Source of the DNA: Anthropogastromicrobium aceti
Lineage (GTDB): Bacteria > Bacillota > Clostridia > Lachnospirales > Lachnospiraceae
Assembly: GCF_025567095.1 (NCBI RefSeq)
Contig: NZ_JAOQJH010000038.1
Length of the DNA: 27,987 nucleotides
Direction: 5' to 3' (one strand)
Shown: positions 1 through 6,986 of the stretch, piece after piece
Layout of the letters: the number at the start of each line of letters is the position of its first letter
How positions within the stretch are numbered: position 1 is the stretch's first letter
Made by a program: the position numbers and the translations under genes
Notes under the pieces: model-generated
The model's input: only the letters and a program-made list of their open reading frames with translations
Told to the model about the DNA's origin: nothing
Database searches by the model: none

Positions 1-1307
1 CTTCCAGAAGCGTTTCCTGCTCCTCTTGCAGCTCCTTTTGGGTACTGTCCTTATCGTCCGGGTGCTTGGCAAGGTAGGAGGCGGCTTTCGCATACCGGGC
101 AACCTCCGGGTGTTCCTGTTTGAATTTCTCCTTTGTTTTCTTGAAAAATATCTTCTGGTACTTCTCATAGACAGGCTTACATTCCTTGCAGTCTGTCCGG
201 CTGGCAAGAATCCCGTCAATCACTTTGCTGCGGGCTTCCTTTGGCTTCATCTGATTGCGGTAATCTGCGGCTGATTTCCCGGAAGATTCCAGAAACGCTT
301 CTAAGTCCTCCACAGTGGAAAGTCCCTTTTGCCGGANNNNNNNNNNNNNNNNNNNNNNNNNNNNNNNNNNNNNNNNNNNNNNNNNNNNNNNNNNNNNNNN
401 NNNNNNNNNNNNNNNNNNNNNNNNNNNNNNNNNNNNNNNNNNNNNNNNNNNNNNNNNNNNNNNNNNNNNNNNNNNNNNNNNNNNNNNNNNNNNNNNNNNN
501 NNNNNNNNNNNNNNNNNNNNNNNNNNNNNNNNNNNNNNNNNNNNNNNNNNNNNNNNNNNNNNNNNNNNNNNNNNNNNNNNNNNNNNNNNNNNNNNNNNNN
601 NNNNNNNNNNNNNNNNNNNNNNNNNNNNNNNNNNNNNNNNNNNNNNNNNNNNNNNNNNNNNNNNNNNNNNNNNNACGGTCATTGGCTTCCAGATAGCGGT
701 TCTGGATGACCTCCCATTCATGCCGCCAGATTTCGCAATACTTCTGGTCGTTCCAATCCACCGTATCCTCCTTGTGGCTTTTCCATCTGCCGGACGGAAG
801 TTTTATCCGTTCCCCGTTTTCGTCAAGGTCATAAACCTTGCGGCTCTTGGGAAGCCATTTTCCATGTTCGTCCATTGCCCTCATAGTGAGCATGATATGG
901 GCGTGGGGATTGTGTCCCGGCGGATGGGGGTCATGGATTGCAAAATCAGCAATCATGCCTTTGGAAACAAACTGCTGCTCACAAAACTCCCGTACAAGGA
1001 CAGCGTACTGGTCAGGCGGTATCTCTCTGGGGATGGTAAGCACCCACCGCCTTGCAAGCTGGGAGTTCCATTGCTTCTCCACCGCTTCGGCGGCGTTCCA
1101 TAGGGTATTGCGGTCTGCATATTTCTGTGGGGCATTTGCCGGGAGCAGGATTTCATTGTGGACGATACCACGCTTTTCCGGATAGTGCTTCACTTGCTGG
1201 TCGTATTCACAGAACAGTTTTTCGCCACTCTGGTAAGCAGCGGCGGCAACCGCAGACTGCTGTTGGCTGCGCTGCACAATAGAAATTTCGTTGTGCGGAC
1301 AGGGCAT
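1..1307 (-). CDS. MobA/MobL family relaxase (MobQ type), partial, interrupted by an N gap
   Basis: Relaxase that would nick oriT and lead one strand into a recipient during mobilisation. The N-terminal 211 residues upstream of the gap are clear: an early Tyr in a QSAVAAAAY segment, and the metal-binding histidine triad in GHNPHAHIML near residue 130, typical of MobA/MobL proteins. The start at 1307 is supported by AAGGAG about 8 bases upstream. Past the gap a charged, Lys/Glu-rich stretch stays open from base 336 to the window edge (it contains VEDLEAFLESSGKSAADYR and a CKEC pair), as expected for the C-terminal half. That stretch is in a different frame from the N-terminal part given 338 Ns, so the gap length is not exact. 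The 3' end lies outside the window. The gene is read away from the candidate oriT at 2444-2490, with two passenger genes between. Confidence 0.9.
337..674. other. assembly gap (338 Ns) inside the relaxase gene
   Basis: Run of N from 337 to 674. Joining the open frames on its two sides needs a gap length of 1 modulo 3, whereas 338 is 2 modulo 3. The number of Ns is therefore an estimate, or an indel lies beside the gap. Nothing can be said of the hidden residues. Confidence 0.99.
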
Positions 1308-1340
1308 TTCGTGTCACTCCTTTCTGTGATTGGCGGATGG

Positions 1341-1357
1341 GGTGGCGTTTTGCCACC
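1341..1357. promoter_or_regulatory. 6-bp perfect hairpin in the relaxase leader
   Basis: GGTGGC (1341-1346), five-base loop, GCCACC (1352-1357). It lies between a terminator-like element and the relaxase ribosome binding site, so it would be in the 5' leader of the relaxase mRNA. A role in controlling relaxase translation is only a guess. Confidence 0.35.
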
Positions 1358-1370
1358 TCATTTTGGGCAG

Positions 1371-1406
1371 AAAAAAAGCAGGAGACCTTTTTTCAGATTT
1401 CCTGCT
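1371..1406 (-). terminator. Rho-independent terminator upstream of the relaxase
   Basis: On the minus strand AGCAGGA (1406-1400) pairs perfectly with TCCTGCT (1383-1377) and is followed at once by a run of T (1377-1371). It would stop transcription from the passenger genes at 1492-2172 before it reaches the relaxase, or attenuate it. The 16-base loop is rather long. Confidence 0.55.
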
Positions 1407-1491
1407 CGGTGTGCCGCTGTGAGGGCGGCGGATATTTAGTTGTAAAAGTTCGGGACAAGTTGACCCGATGGGTAGATGGTACACTTAAAAA

Positions 1492-1896
1492 TTATGGTTC
1501 TCTTGTCATTAGCTCATTAGCATAATGATTAAGAGCTTCACAAGGTTCATATTTGCATTTATAACCAATACCGTCAATTATAATAAATGGATTGTATGCT
1601 ATAATCTCCACTTGAGAACCATCTGCCAAAGACAGAGTGAAAATAACTGCTTGTCCGGCATATTCTGTATATGAGTTGTCCTTATTGTAAATAACTACCT
1701 CATTGAGATATGATACTAATTCCTCTGTTTCTACTATCTGAATTGTTGTATCAGGTGGCGATAACCGAACACTTGCCGAAGTAATATCTGCTGCCTCTAA
1801 ATCTTTGAATGGTCTATGAGCAGAAAACAAAAGAAAGCTAATACCTATACCGATTAAACATATCAGTGCAATTAACAAAAACTTTTTATGCTTCAT
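1492..1896 (-). CDS. membrane-anchored hypothetical protein (134 aa)
   Basis: I do not recognise the family. The protein starts MKHKKF followed by a hydrophobic segment (about residues 6-25) ending in FLLFSA, which looks like an uncleaved signal anchor with no lipobox Cys. The remaining 105 residues are soluble and extracytoplasmic by prediction, with beta-like alternation (AVIFTLSLADGSQVEIIAY) and a lone Cys pair in CKYEPC. The start is supported by AAAGGAG seven bases upstream. It follows the CPCC gene with a 21-base gap and is probably co-transcribed with it. Base composition is clearly more AT-rich than the relaxase and RepA-like genes, consistent with a passenger gene acquired by the element. 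Confidence 0.7.
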   Translation of the reverse strand: MKHKKFLLIALICLIGIGISFLLFSAHRPFKDLEAADITSASVRLSPPDTTIQIVETEELVSYLNEVVIYNKDNSYTEYAGQAVIFTLSLADGSQVEIIAYNPFIIIDGIGYKCKYEPCEALNHYANELMTREP

Positions 1897-1917
1897 TTGA
1901 TTCTCCTTTACACACTA

Positions 1918-2172
1918 CTATGAAATTTCTTTTTCATCATCTCTTGGTGGTCGGACATAACATAACATTTCTTTTTCACAAGCACCAAATTTTGAGAAAT
2001 TGGATTTCGCTTCTTTTAGCGTTATTCCATGATTAGAGTCACTTGGTTCGTTATCAGAAGCAATGAACGGGTCATTCTCCCAAAAACAAACGGGACAGAT
2101 ATACCCACAATCTTCATTTGCCGGAACATTGTAGGTAAAATATCCGCAGCAAGGACATTGGTATTTTTTCAT
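1918..2172 (-). CDS. CPCC family cysteine-rich protein
   Basis: Small protein (84 aa from the preferred start) beginning MKKYQCPCCGYFTY, with a second cysteine pair in CGYICPVCFWEND. The paired CPCC/CPVC motifs suggest a zinc ribbon and match the Cys-rich CPCC domain family, whose function is unknown. A longer reading from 2202 is possible, but GGGAGG sits five bases before the ATG at 2172, so I take that start. It is the first passenger gene between the candidate oriT and the relaxase. Family members often lie in accessory regions of Firmicutes; that placement here is what the window shows. Confidence 0.75.
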   Translation of the reverse strand: MKKYQCPCCGYFTYNVPANEDCGYICPVCFWENDPFIASDNEPSDSNHGITLKEAKSNFSKFGACEKEMLCYVRPPRDDEKEIS

Positions 2173-2279
2173 ATAAACCTCCCGTTTAAGCCTTGACCTC
2201 AAATTCCTGATTTATTTCTGACTTTATTATACTTCATCGATTATCGAAAAGATAGCATATTTTATGAAACTTGTCAGAT

Positions 2280-2443
2280 GGGAACAGCTTGCAGCGCAAG
2301 GTGTCCCCAGATGGCAAGTCCACAAAAGGGTAGCTGGCGGCAGCCAGCGCAGGGGAAGCGTAGCGTCCCCTGTATGATTTGGAGCAGACCATGACTGCGG
2401 AAAATCACAGCCCTCCGGCGAGGAGCCTTCGGAGAACGCAATG
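2280..2443. other. hairpin-rich noncoding leader of the candidate oriT
   Basis: No gene. GC-rich compared with its left flank and full of short perfect stems: CTTGC/GCAAG near 2290-2302, GCTGGC/GCCAGC around 2333-2348, AGGGGA/TCCCCT around 2351-2371, and CTCCG/CGGAG around 2413-2434. Closely packed stems next to a relaxase and a nic-like sequence fit an origin-of-transfer region with relaxosome binding sites. No partner protein was identified. Confidence 0.5.
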
Positions 2444-2490
2444 CACCAACCTCTGGGTGGTGTATAATTGCGCCCTTAGTAAACTAAGGG
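2444..2490 (+). other. oriT: candidate oriT / nic region (MobQ type)
   Basis: An 8-bp stem with one mismatch, CACCAACC (2444-2451), loop TCT, GGGTGGTG (2455-2462), is followed directly by TATAATTGCGCCCTTAG (2463-2479). A small inverted repeat followed by a short AT spacer and TGCG/CCCT is the layout I recall for RSF1010/R1162-type nic sites cut by MobA relaxases, so the cut would fall near 2472/2473. The palindrome CCCTTAGT-AA-ACTAAGGG (2473-2490) begins at the presumed nic and overlaps the stop codon of the DUF3847 gene. Assignment rests on pattern and on the relaxase 1.2 kb away. Confidence 0.55.
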
Positions 2491-2780
2491 GGTTCCGGCA
2501 TCTCCCGTTCCAGCAGTTTTTTCAATAGTTCCTGCGTGTCCTGTCTGTGAAAAATGAGTTTCAACAACAGCATGACATCATCATCTGTCAGGCGTTCCGG
2601 CTCTTGCAGAAAACTTTCCAGCATACCGCCACGGGTACAGAGCCGGTGCGTCCGTTCCTTTCGGGTAAGCTGTTTCAACTGGTGCTGCAATGCCTTTTCA
2701 TCATTGATGGCTTTCCGCAGTTTCTTTTCGCTTTTTTCCAACTCCCGATTGAGTTTTTCCAGCTTTGAGGTATCAGGCAA
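2484..2780 (-). CDS. DUF3847 domain-containing protein
   Basis: 98-aa, highly charged, almost wholly helical protein: residues 5-45 form a coiled-coil-like stretch (KLEKLNRELEKSEKKLRKAI) followed by QHQLKQLTRKERTHRLCTRGGMLES, a pattern I associate with DUF3847 proteins of Firmicute mobile elements. Its role is unknown; the position beside the presumed oriT and the relaxase suggests an accessory DNA-processing protein. Its start overlaps the 3' end of the replication-initiator-like gene by 8 bases, so the two are translationally coupled, and its stop codon lies inside the palindrome of the candidate oriT. Confidence 0.8.
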   Translation of the reverse strand: MPDTSKLEKLNRELEKSEKKLRKAINDEKALQHQLKQLTRKERTHRLCTRGGMLESFLQEPERLTDDDVMLLLKLIFHRQDTQELLKKLLEREMPEPP

Positions 2781-3114
2781 GGGCAGCGTCCTCCTTTCCC
2801 GGTATCAGCACATAAATCCGGTTTGGTTCTCCAATGCCCTGACGCACCCGCATGATAAGTCCGGCAGTTTCCAGTTCATTCAGAGAACGCTTGACCGTCA
2901 TGGAGCTGCGGGACAGGACTGCGGCAATGGCTGTGACAGGGAAGCAGACAAAGAGGATTCCGTTCTCGTCCTCCTGCCCTTTGGAGAGCATAGCGTCCAG
3001 CATCCGGCAGTACATGACCTTTGCGGTGCTGCTGACTGGAAATCCTGTCAACGCTCTGGGAAAAGGCATACAGGGCGGCAATGGTGTGTCTATCGTCATA
3101 AATTCAAAATTCAT
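2773..3114 (-). CDS. replication initiator protein A-like winged-helix protein
   Basis: 113 aa. It opens MNFEFMTIDTPLPPCMPFPRAL, followed by LTGFPVSSTAKVMYCRMLDAM and a winged-helix core (IAAVLSRSSMTVKRSLNELETAGLIMRVRQG). This is the compact RepA-N-like domain found in many integrative and mobilizable elements of clostridia. It would bind origin DNA or regulate the element. It is shorter than plasmid RepA proteins because the C-terminal part is missing, which is usual for chromosomal elements of this kind. AAAGGAGG lies about ten bases before the ATG. The first four bases overlap the stop of the upstream 62-aa gene (ATGA), showing an operon of three genes ending at the oriT. Confidence 0.75.
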   Translation of the reverse strand: MNFEFMTIDTPLPPCMPFPRALTGFPVSSTAKVMYCRMLDAMLSKGQEDENGILFVCFPVTAIAAVLSRSSMTVKRSLNELETAGLIMRVRQGIGEPNRIYVLIPGKEDAALA

Positions 3115-3299
3115 TCTGTGTGTTCCTCCTTTTTCTTTGCTCGTTTGGATAAATAACAGGGGCAGTCAATCACAACCGCCCGGAAGCTCTGCTTGCACCC
3201 ATGCTGGCATTTCCGGCATAATTCGTTGTAAGTGACACGCCCCCGGTCATTGAGGTAAAAGGAAAGCTCATACTTCCTCTTTTTGCTCATTCTCGGCAT
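3111..3299 (-). CDS. small Cys-rich conserved hypothetical protein (62 aa)
   Basis: Basic protein starting MPRMSKKRKYELSFYL with five cysteines in CRKCQHGCKQSF and DCPCY, suggesting a small metal-binding domain. No function is known to me. GGGAGG is placed nine bases before the ATG at 3299, supporting this start. It is the first gene of the 62-aa / RepA-like / DUF3847 operon with a 4-base stop-start overlap. Confidence 0.65.
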   Translation of the reverse strand: MPRMSKKRKYELSFYLNDRGRVTYNELCRKCQHGCKQSFRAVVIDCPCYLSKRAKKKEEHTE

Positions 3300-3783
3300 A
3301 TTGCGCTTCCTCCCGTTTTAGTGTATGGTTTCGGGGCGATTTTCGGTAAAATTACAGCCATAGAGCCGCTTAAAATCTCCCGAAGTATCAGCGATAGGGT
3401 AGACTGTCCCCCTATCAGATTGTTGTGTTTCGGTATCATTTCGGTGTCAGTTCGCCAGTTCTCCCCGGTGTCGTTCCTCCCCTGAATCTCACAGCGGCGT
3501 ATCGCTCCCTTTGGTACGCTCGTTTTGGTCAGGGTTCCTCCATATCCCTGCCAAAATTCATGGCGCTACATCGCCGGGGAAGCATATCCCACACAGGCTG
3601 GTCATTCGATTGGAATAATCCATCGATGAACTACCTGTATCATAGAACATTTTTGTGCCCTGTGCCGTATGTCCACAAAGTAGGAATTAGGGGTAAAAAT
3701 CAGAAATTTCCACGATTGCGGAATTGATATGGTATAATCAATTCAACGGTTATATATGTTGTCAAAAAGGGGGAACTGCTTCA
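3300..3783. other. 484-base noncoding region with iteron-like and hairpin repeats
   Basis: Divergent region between the RepA-like operon (minus) and the regulator gene (plus). It holds a stem GATAGGG (3393-3399) / CCCTATC (3410-3416) and two tandem 11-base copies, TTTCGGTATCA (3428-3438) and TTTCGGTGTCA (3439-3449). No open frame here resembles a protein. It could hold promoters for both sides and binding sites for the RepA-like protein. TATAAT at 3733-3738 is a likely -10 for the regulator gene, without a good -35. Confidence 0.45.
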
Positions 3784-4575
3784 ATGAACGGAGCTACTAC
3801 AATACAGGAACGGCTAAAAGATTTACGATTAAACAAAGGATTAAAACTGGAAGAACTGGCTGAGCAAACGGGTATTTCAAAATCGGCTCTTGGCAGTTAT
3901 GAAAAAGACGACTATAAGGAAATCAATCATGGCAACCTTATCCTGCTGGCAGATTTTTATGGGGTGTCCCTCGATTATCTCTTTTGCCGGACAGAGAACC
4001 GGGCGGAGATCAACACGCCATTAAGGGAGCTGCATTTGAGCGATGAAATGGTGGCACTTCTGAAAAACGGTCGGATTAACAACCGTCTGCTCTGCGAACT
4101 TGCCACCCATAAGGACTTTATCAAGTTTCTTGCGGACATTGAGATTTATGTGGATGGGATTGCCACCATGCAGATTCAGAACCTCAACGCCCTTGTCGAT
4201 ACCGTCCGGCATGAAATCATTGAACGGTATCGCCCCGGCGAAGATGACCCGCATTTGAAGGTGCTGCAAGCTGCCCATATCAGTGATGATGAATATTTCA
4301 GCCACATGGTTCTGGATGACCTCAACCTCATTATCCGGGATATTCGGGAAGCTCACAAAAAGGACAGTGAGAGTGCGCCCCAGACCACCGTTGCCGATGA
4401 ACTGAAAGAAAATCTGGAAGCGGTCGAAAATTTCAAGGGCAGCCGGGATGAAAAGCTCGTTGTTCTTTACTGCAAGCAGCTTGGTATCAACTATAAAAAT
4501 CTGTCAGACGAAGAATTTCGCTGGCTGATTCGGATTCTCAAAAAATCAAAGAAAATGGGAACGCCTATCAGCTAG
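3784..4575 (+). CDS. helix-turn-helix (XRE family) transcriptional regulator
   Basis: 263 aa from the chosen start. Residues 6-60 form a clear XRE/Cro-like helix-turn-helix (IQERLKDLRLNKGLKLEELAEQTGISKSALGSYEKDD), followed by LADFYGVSLDYLF, the usual end of the domain. The C-terminal 190 residues are helical and charged and I cannot assign them. They may carry a sensing or oligomerisation domain. An upstream ATG at 3724 lies over the -10 sequence, so I prefer 3784, which has AAAGGGGGAA about ten bases before it. It faces away from the RepA-like operon and probably regulates the element. A strong terminator follows the gene. Confidence 0.85.
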   Translation: MNGATTIQERLKDLRLNKGLKLEELAEQTGISKSALGSYEKDDYKEINHGNLILLADFYGVSLDYLFCRTENRAEINTPLRELHLSDEMVALLKNGRINNRLLCELATHKDFIKFLADIEIYVDGIATMQIQNLNALVDTVRHEIIERYRPGEDDPHLKVLQAAHISDDEYFSHMVLDDLNLIIRDIREAHKKDSESAPQTTVADELKENLEAVENFKGSRDEKLVVLYCKQLGINYKNLSDEEFRWLIRILKKSKKMGTPIS

Positions 4576-4594
4576 AGGAAAAAACGGTAACAAA

Positions 4595-4639
4595 AAACCG
4601 CTGTTGCATGGTTTGTTGGCTTCCATGTAGCAGCGGTTT
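4595..4639. terminator. bidirectional terminator with 17-bp stem
   Basis: Arms 4595-4611 and 4623-4639 pair over 17 positions with two G-T wobbles around an 11-base loop. On the minus strand the stem is followed by TTTTTTG and later by a second T run, on the plus strand by TTTGTGTT. It sits between the convergent regulator (plus) and membrane protein (minus) genes. Confidence 0.8.
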
Positions 4640-4686
4640 GTGTTGTGGCTATTCAGTTGAATTTTCAGAACGACACTGGAAGTTGT

Positions 4687-5343
4687 TTATCCAAAATGAA
4701 ATGGAATAACCATATCAAGTAAAACTGCAAGAACTATACTAATTGTTCCCATTAGCACAGAACTTTTCAATGTGTCCCTCCTCAAAACAGTAAGTCCGAT
4801 GATAAAGACTATCAATTCTAAAACAGAGCGTGCTTCGAAATATCCCCATCCATATACGAAAGTCATGTTAAACAATACTGCTAAAATCAATACTGATAGC
4901 ATAAATGCAGGTCTGCTTTTTCCTTTCGCATACCAACAGACAAATGCCAAGAACGGAGAAATCATGGTAAAGCCAAACCAAATCATAGCGTAGCTTCTTG
5001 GAAAAAATCCTGCGACATAGTTTGAATACAAATAGTAACTTGCAACCATGCCAGCAAAAAACGCAAAAACATTAACACTTGCTCTTGTTGCAGAATTACT
5101 ATAAATAGAAATACACAGTGCAATCAATACCCAAATTGCAAAACGCCCAAGGAAATTATGAACATCTAATGCCCCATCTATTGCCATAAGCACACTTGGC
5201 AGTTCAGCTTGACGAAAATCCAAAAATTTTGAAAAAGTCCCCAAAGCTATTCCAAGGAACAATACAGCTATGGTATTTATAATTTTTCTATTACCAGATA
5301 TAGGATTTTCCGCACTCCTTATATCATTCAAAAACTTCTTCAT
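4687..5343 (-). CDS. multi-pass membrane protein of unknown function (about 218 aa)
   Basis: After a short cytoplasmic start (MKKFLNDIRSAENPISGNRK) there are about six or seven hydrophobic helices, including INTIAVLFLGIALGTF and FGFTMISPFLAFVCWYA, with few charges between. It resembles small uncharacterised membrane proteins (possibly DUF6518), which I cannot confirm. Two in-frame ATGs exist; GGGAG lies six bases before the second (5343) and touches the first (5349), so I take 5343. It is followed by the strong terminator at 4595-4639. Base composition is AT-rich, like the other passenger genes. Confidence 0.65.
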   Translation of the reverse strand: MKKFLNDIRSAENPISGNRKIINTIAVLFLGIALGTFSKFLDFRQAELPSVLMAIDGALDVHNFLGRFAIWVLIALCISIYSNSATRASVNVFAFFAGMVASYYLYSNYVAGFFPRSYAMIWFGFTMISPFLAFVCWYAKGKSRPAFMLSVLILAVLFNMTFVYGWGYFEARSVLELIVFIIGLTVLRRDTLKSSVLMGTISIVLAVLLDMVIPFHFG

Positions 5344-5368
5344 AGGCATCTCCCAAATTCTGAATTTA

Positions 5369-5705
5369 TTAAACTTCTCTTATGGGAAAGTACAGATAAT
5401 CCTTTCCTGTTGTCGGCTCAGTATAATCATGAACTGCTCCGACCAGAGAAATACCATGTTCATTCATTTTTCTAATAGTTTCTTCAAACGCTCCCTTATG
5501 ATTTTCAACAACTATATACTCATAACTTGGTATTATCCATTTTGTCCATCCATCAGGTGCTTCTGCATTATCAATACATTCCACACCTGCCAGATATAAG
5601 CCTTTGCTAAAGCCATTTTCCCATGGTTTGAATGAATCCTTCGCCGTCTAATGTTGAGCCTTCTTTTCCAATGACGACAAATTTTTCTTTTATCACTTTG
5701 ACCAT
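5369..5705 (-). pseudogene. GyrI-like / effector-binding domain protein with internal deletion
   Basis: Two pieces of one family lie in different frames. The 5' piece (ATG at 5705, good GAGGTG site) reads MVKVIKEKFVVIGKEGSTLDGEGFIQ and then stops. The 3' piece (to 5369) reads SFKPWENGFSKGLYLAGVEC and continues to YLYFPIREV, the C-terminal part of GyrI-like small-molecule-binding domains. In relatives as I remember them, about 30-40 residues separate FIQ from SFKPW, so a segment is missing and the frame is broken near 5632. Such domains bind ligands in AraC/MerR-type regulators or act alone; this copy should be non-functional unless the 71-aa 3' piece is translated alone. Confidence 0.7.
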
Positions 5706-5729
5706 CCTATATCACCTCACCCAAAAACT

Positions 5730-5927
5730 TTACGACTTTTTATTTTTCAAAAAGTCAATCGTTCTCTTCACGATAAAAGCTACGCATATCAAGGCTACAG
5801 CCCCACAAATAACTCTATCCTTTAAGTCTGCAAATCCTCCTGTGTACCGCATTGCATAGTAATAAACCGTCCATATCAGTATTAACACAAACATACTAAT
5901 GCTTAACCAATAAGATTTTTTATTCAT
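5730..5927 (-). CDS. small two-helix membrane protein (65 aa)
   Basis: Starts MNKKSYWLSISMFVLILIWTVYYYA, a first membrane helix, then a short hydrophilic loop (RYTGGFADLKDR) and a second helix (VICGAVALICVAFIV), ending in a Lys-rich tail. GAGG lies eight bases upstream of the ATG. Function unknown. It stands in a row with the 57-aa peptide gene upstream (5987-6160) and the broken GyrI-like gene downstream, all on the same strand. Confidence 0.6.
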   Translation of the reverse strand: MNKKSYWLSISMFVLILIWTVYYYAMRYTGGFADLKDRVICGAVALICVAFIVKRTIDFLKNKKS

Positions 5928-5986
5928 TTGATTTTCCTCACATACTACTTCATATTTTGATAATACTGGGCTTTTATTTCAAGTGT

Positions 5987-6160
5987 TTAAGCTAAGATAC
6001 TTGCAACAATAGCAATCGTACAAACTAATAATACTCCCACGCTAAATACGACAATTACTTTTTTAACCTTTTTATTCCCTTTGACAGCCATATCTATTTT
6101 ATCAGCAAATAAAGCACAAACAATAGCTAATATCATCAATAACACAGAAAATTTTTTCAT
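5987..6160 (-). CDS. small two-helix membrane peptide (57 aa)
   Basis: A short frame with GGAGGG seven bases before the ATG: MKKFSVLLMILAIVCALFADK, a Lys-rich loop (KGNKKVKKV) and a second helix (VIVVFSVGVLLVCTIAIVAS), stop TAA. The strong ribosome binding site and the helix-basic loop-helix layout support a real gene. The layout is like that of the 65-aa neighbour, although the sequences are not obviously alike. Function unknown. A toxin or stress peptide is conceivable but unsupported. Confidence 0.6.
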   Translation of the reverse strand: MKKFSVLLMILAIVCALFADKIDMAVKGNKKVKKVIVVFSVGVLLVCTIAIVASILA

Positions 6161-6210
6161 GTCTTTCCCTCCATAACTTTCCGATTTATAGTCATAATCC
6201 TAACATACTG

Positions 6211-6588
6211 TTACGAATAAATCATCTCATGCAAAATAATTTCTTCTGCCCGGTTGTGAATGTTATTGCAACGCTGCACCCATTCCATTTGATGGGTACG
6301 CTTTAATTCTTCGGTCACGCCCTCGGCAGCTTTCATCTGTTCCATGATGGTGTCTAACCGTTCCTGTGCCTGTTCGTTCAGGTCTACAAGATATGTCCAC
6401 AATTCTCCGGTCAGTATCAGTGTGTTCAATCTGGCTGGGTGGACTTCTCTTAAATATTCCCGGTGCATCCGTCCGTACTTTCCGATAGGACGGTGTTCCT
6501 CCGGCAGCTTCAAATCTGGGATATAGTAATCTCCGACAAGGATATAATCAATTCCGTTTTCTGTTATTCTTGGTTTCAATTCCCTCAT
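6211..6588 (-). CDS. TnpV-like transposon-encoded protein
   Basis: 125 aa from the preferred start MRELKPRITENGIDY, which has GAGGAG nine bases upstream. The features are YILVGDYYIPDLKLPEEHRPIGKYGRMHREYL near the N-terminus and a helical C-terminal half with RLDTIMEQMKAAEGVTEELK and NNIHNRAEEIILHEMIY. This matches TnpV, a small protein of unknown function carried on Tn4451-like and related clostridial elements. The open frame extends upstream to 6681 but that extension does not resemble the family. It marks the right-hand part of the mobile DNA. Confidence 0.75.
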   Translation of the reverse strand: MRELKPRITENGIDYILVGDYYIPDLKLPEEHRPIGKYGRMHREYLREVHPARLNTLILTGELWTYLVDLNEQAQERLDTIMEQMKAAEGVTEELKRTHQMEWVQRCNNIHNRAEEIILHEMIYS

Positions 6589-6986
6589 ATTTTTAATCTC
6601 CTCATTCTGGCCCATTTTTTTGCAAGTCTGACTCTCCAGAAATATTGGTAAATCTTTGGTAAATTTGAGATCGAAACACAAAAAACGCTTAAAATCGAGG
6701 GTTATGAGACGATTTGAGACGTTTCATCATGCCCGGTAAATCCTGCCGTGGCAAACGATTAAAACTTTTATCATAACATTTTCTCCTGATCTCTTAAAGG
6801 CGCATTATATTTTTTCAGTTGGAATACTATCTGTAACCACTAATCTCCAACTTTATAGAATAATACTATCATATCCTTGTTTCTTTTTCTACAAATTTTT
6901 TATATAAATCACCTTACTTATTCCAGCATATTATACCATAAAACTGCTATCAAGATGCATAATTAGTTATATTCCATCCATTTTGT
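6589..6986. other. remnant zone with a possible phosphatase gene start
   Basis: No intact gene. On the minus strand an ATG at 6774 with AGGAG upstream opens a 15-codon frame, MIKVLIVCHGRIYRA then TGA at 6729. This resembles the P-loop start of low-molecular-weight protein tyrosine phosphatases (VCxGNICR) with N and C replaced. In another frame of the same DNA a run ends LPGMMKRLKSSHNPRF at about 6706, which could be the tail of another protein. Direct repeat TGAGACG(...)TGAGACG lies at about 6705-6721. The rest (6780-6986) is AT-rich and shows nothing I can name. Confidence 0.35.

Noticed and set aside
26..1103. Plus-strand open frames across the relaxase and the N gap
   Set aside because: They are complements of the relaxase coding strand, some made mainly of unknown residues, and resemble no protein.
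3425..3727. 100-aa plus-strand frame before the XRE gene
   Set aside because: No ribosome binding site, no family resemblance and odd composition; it overlaps the repeats and the -10 of the regulator.
6344..6651. Plus-strand frames over the TnpV gene
   Set aside because: Shadows of the TnpV coding strand.
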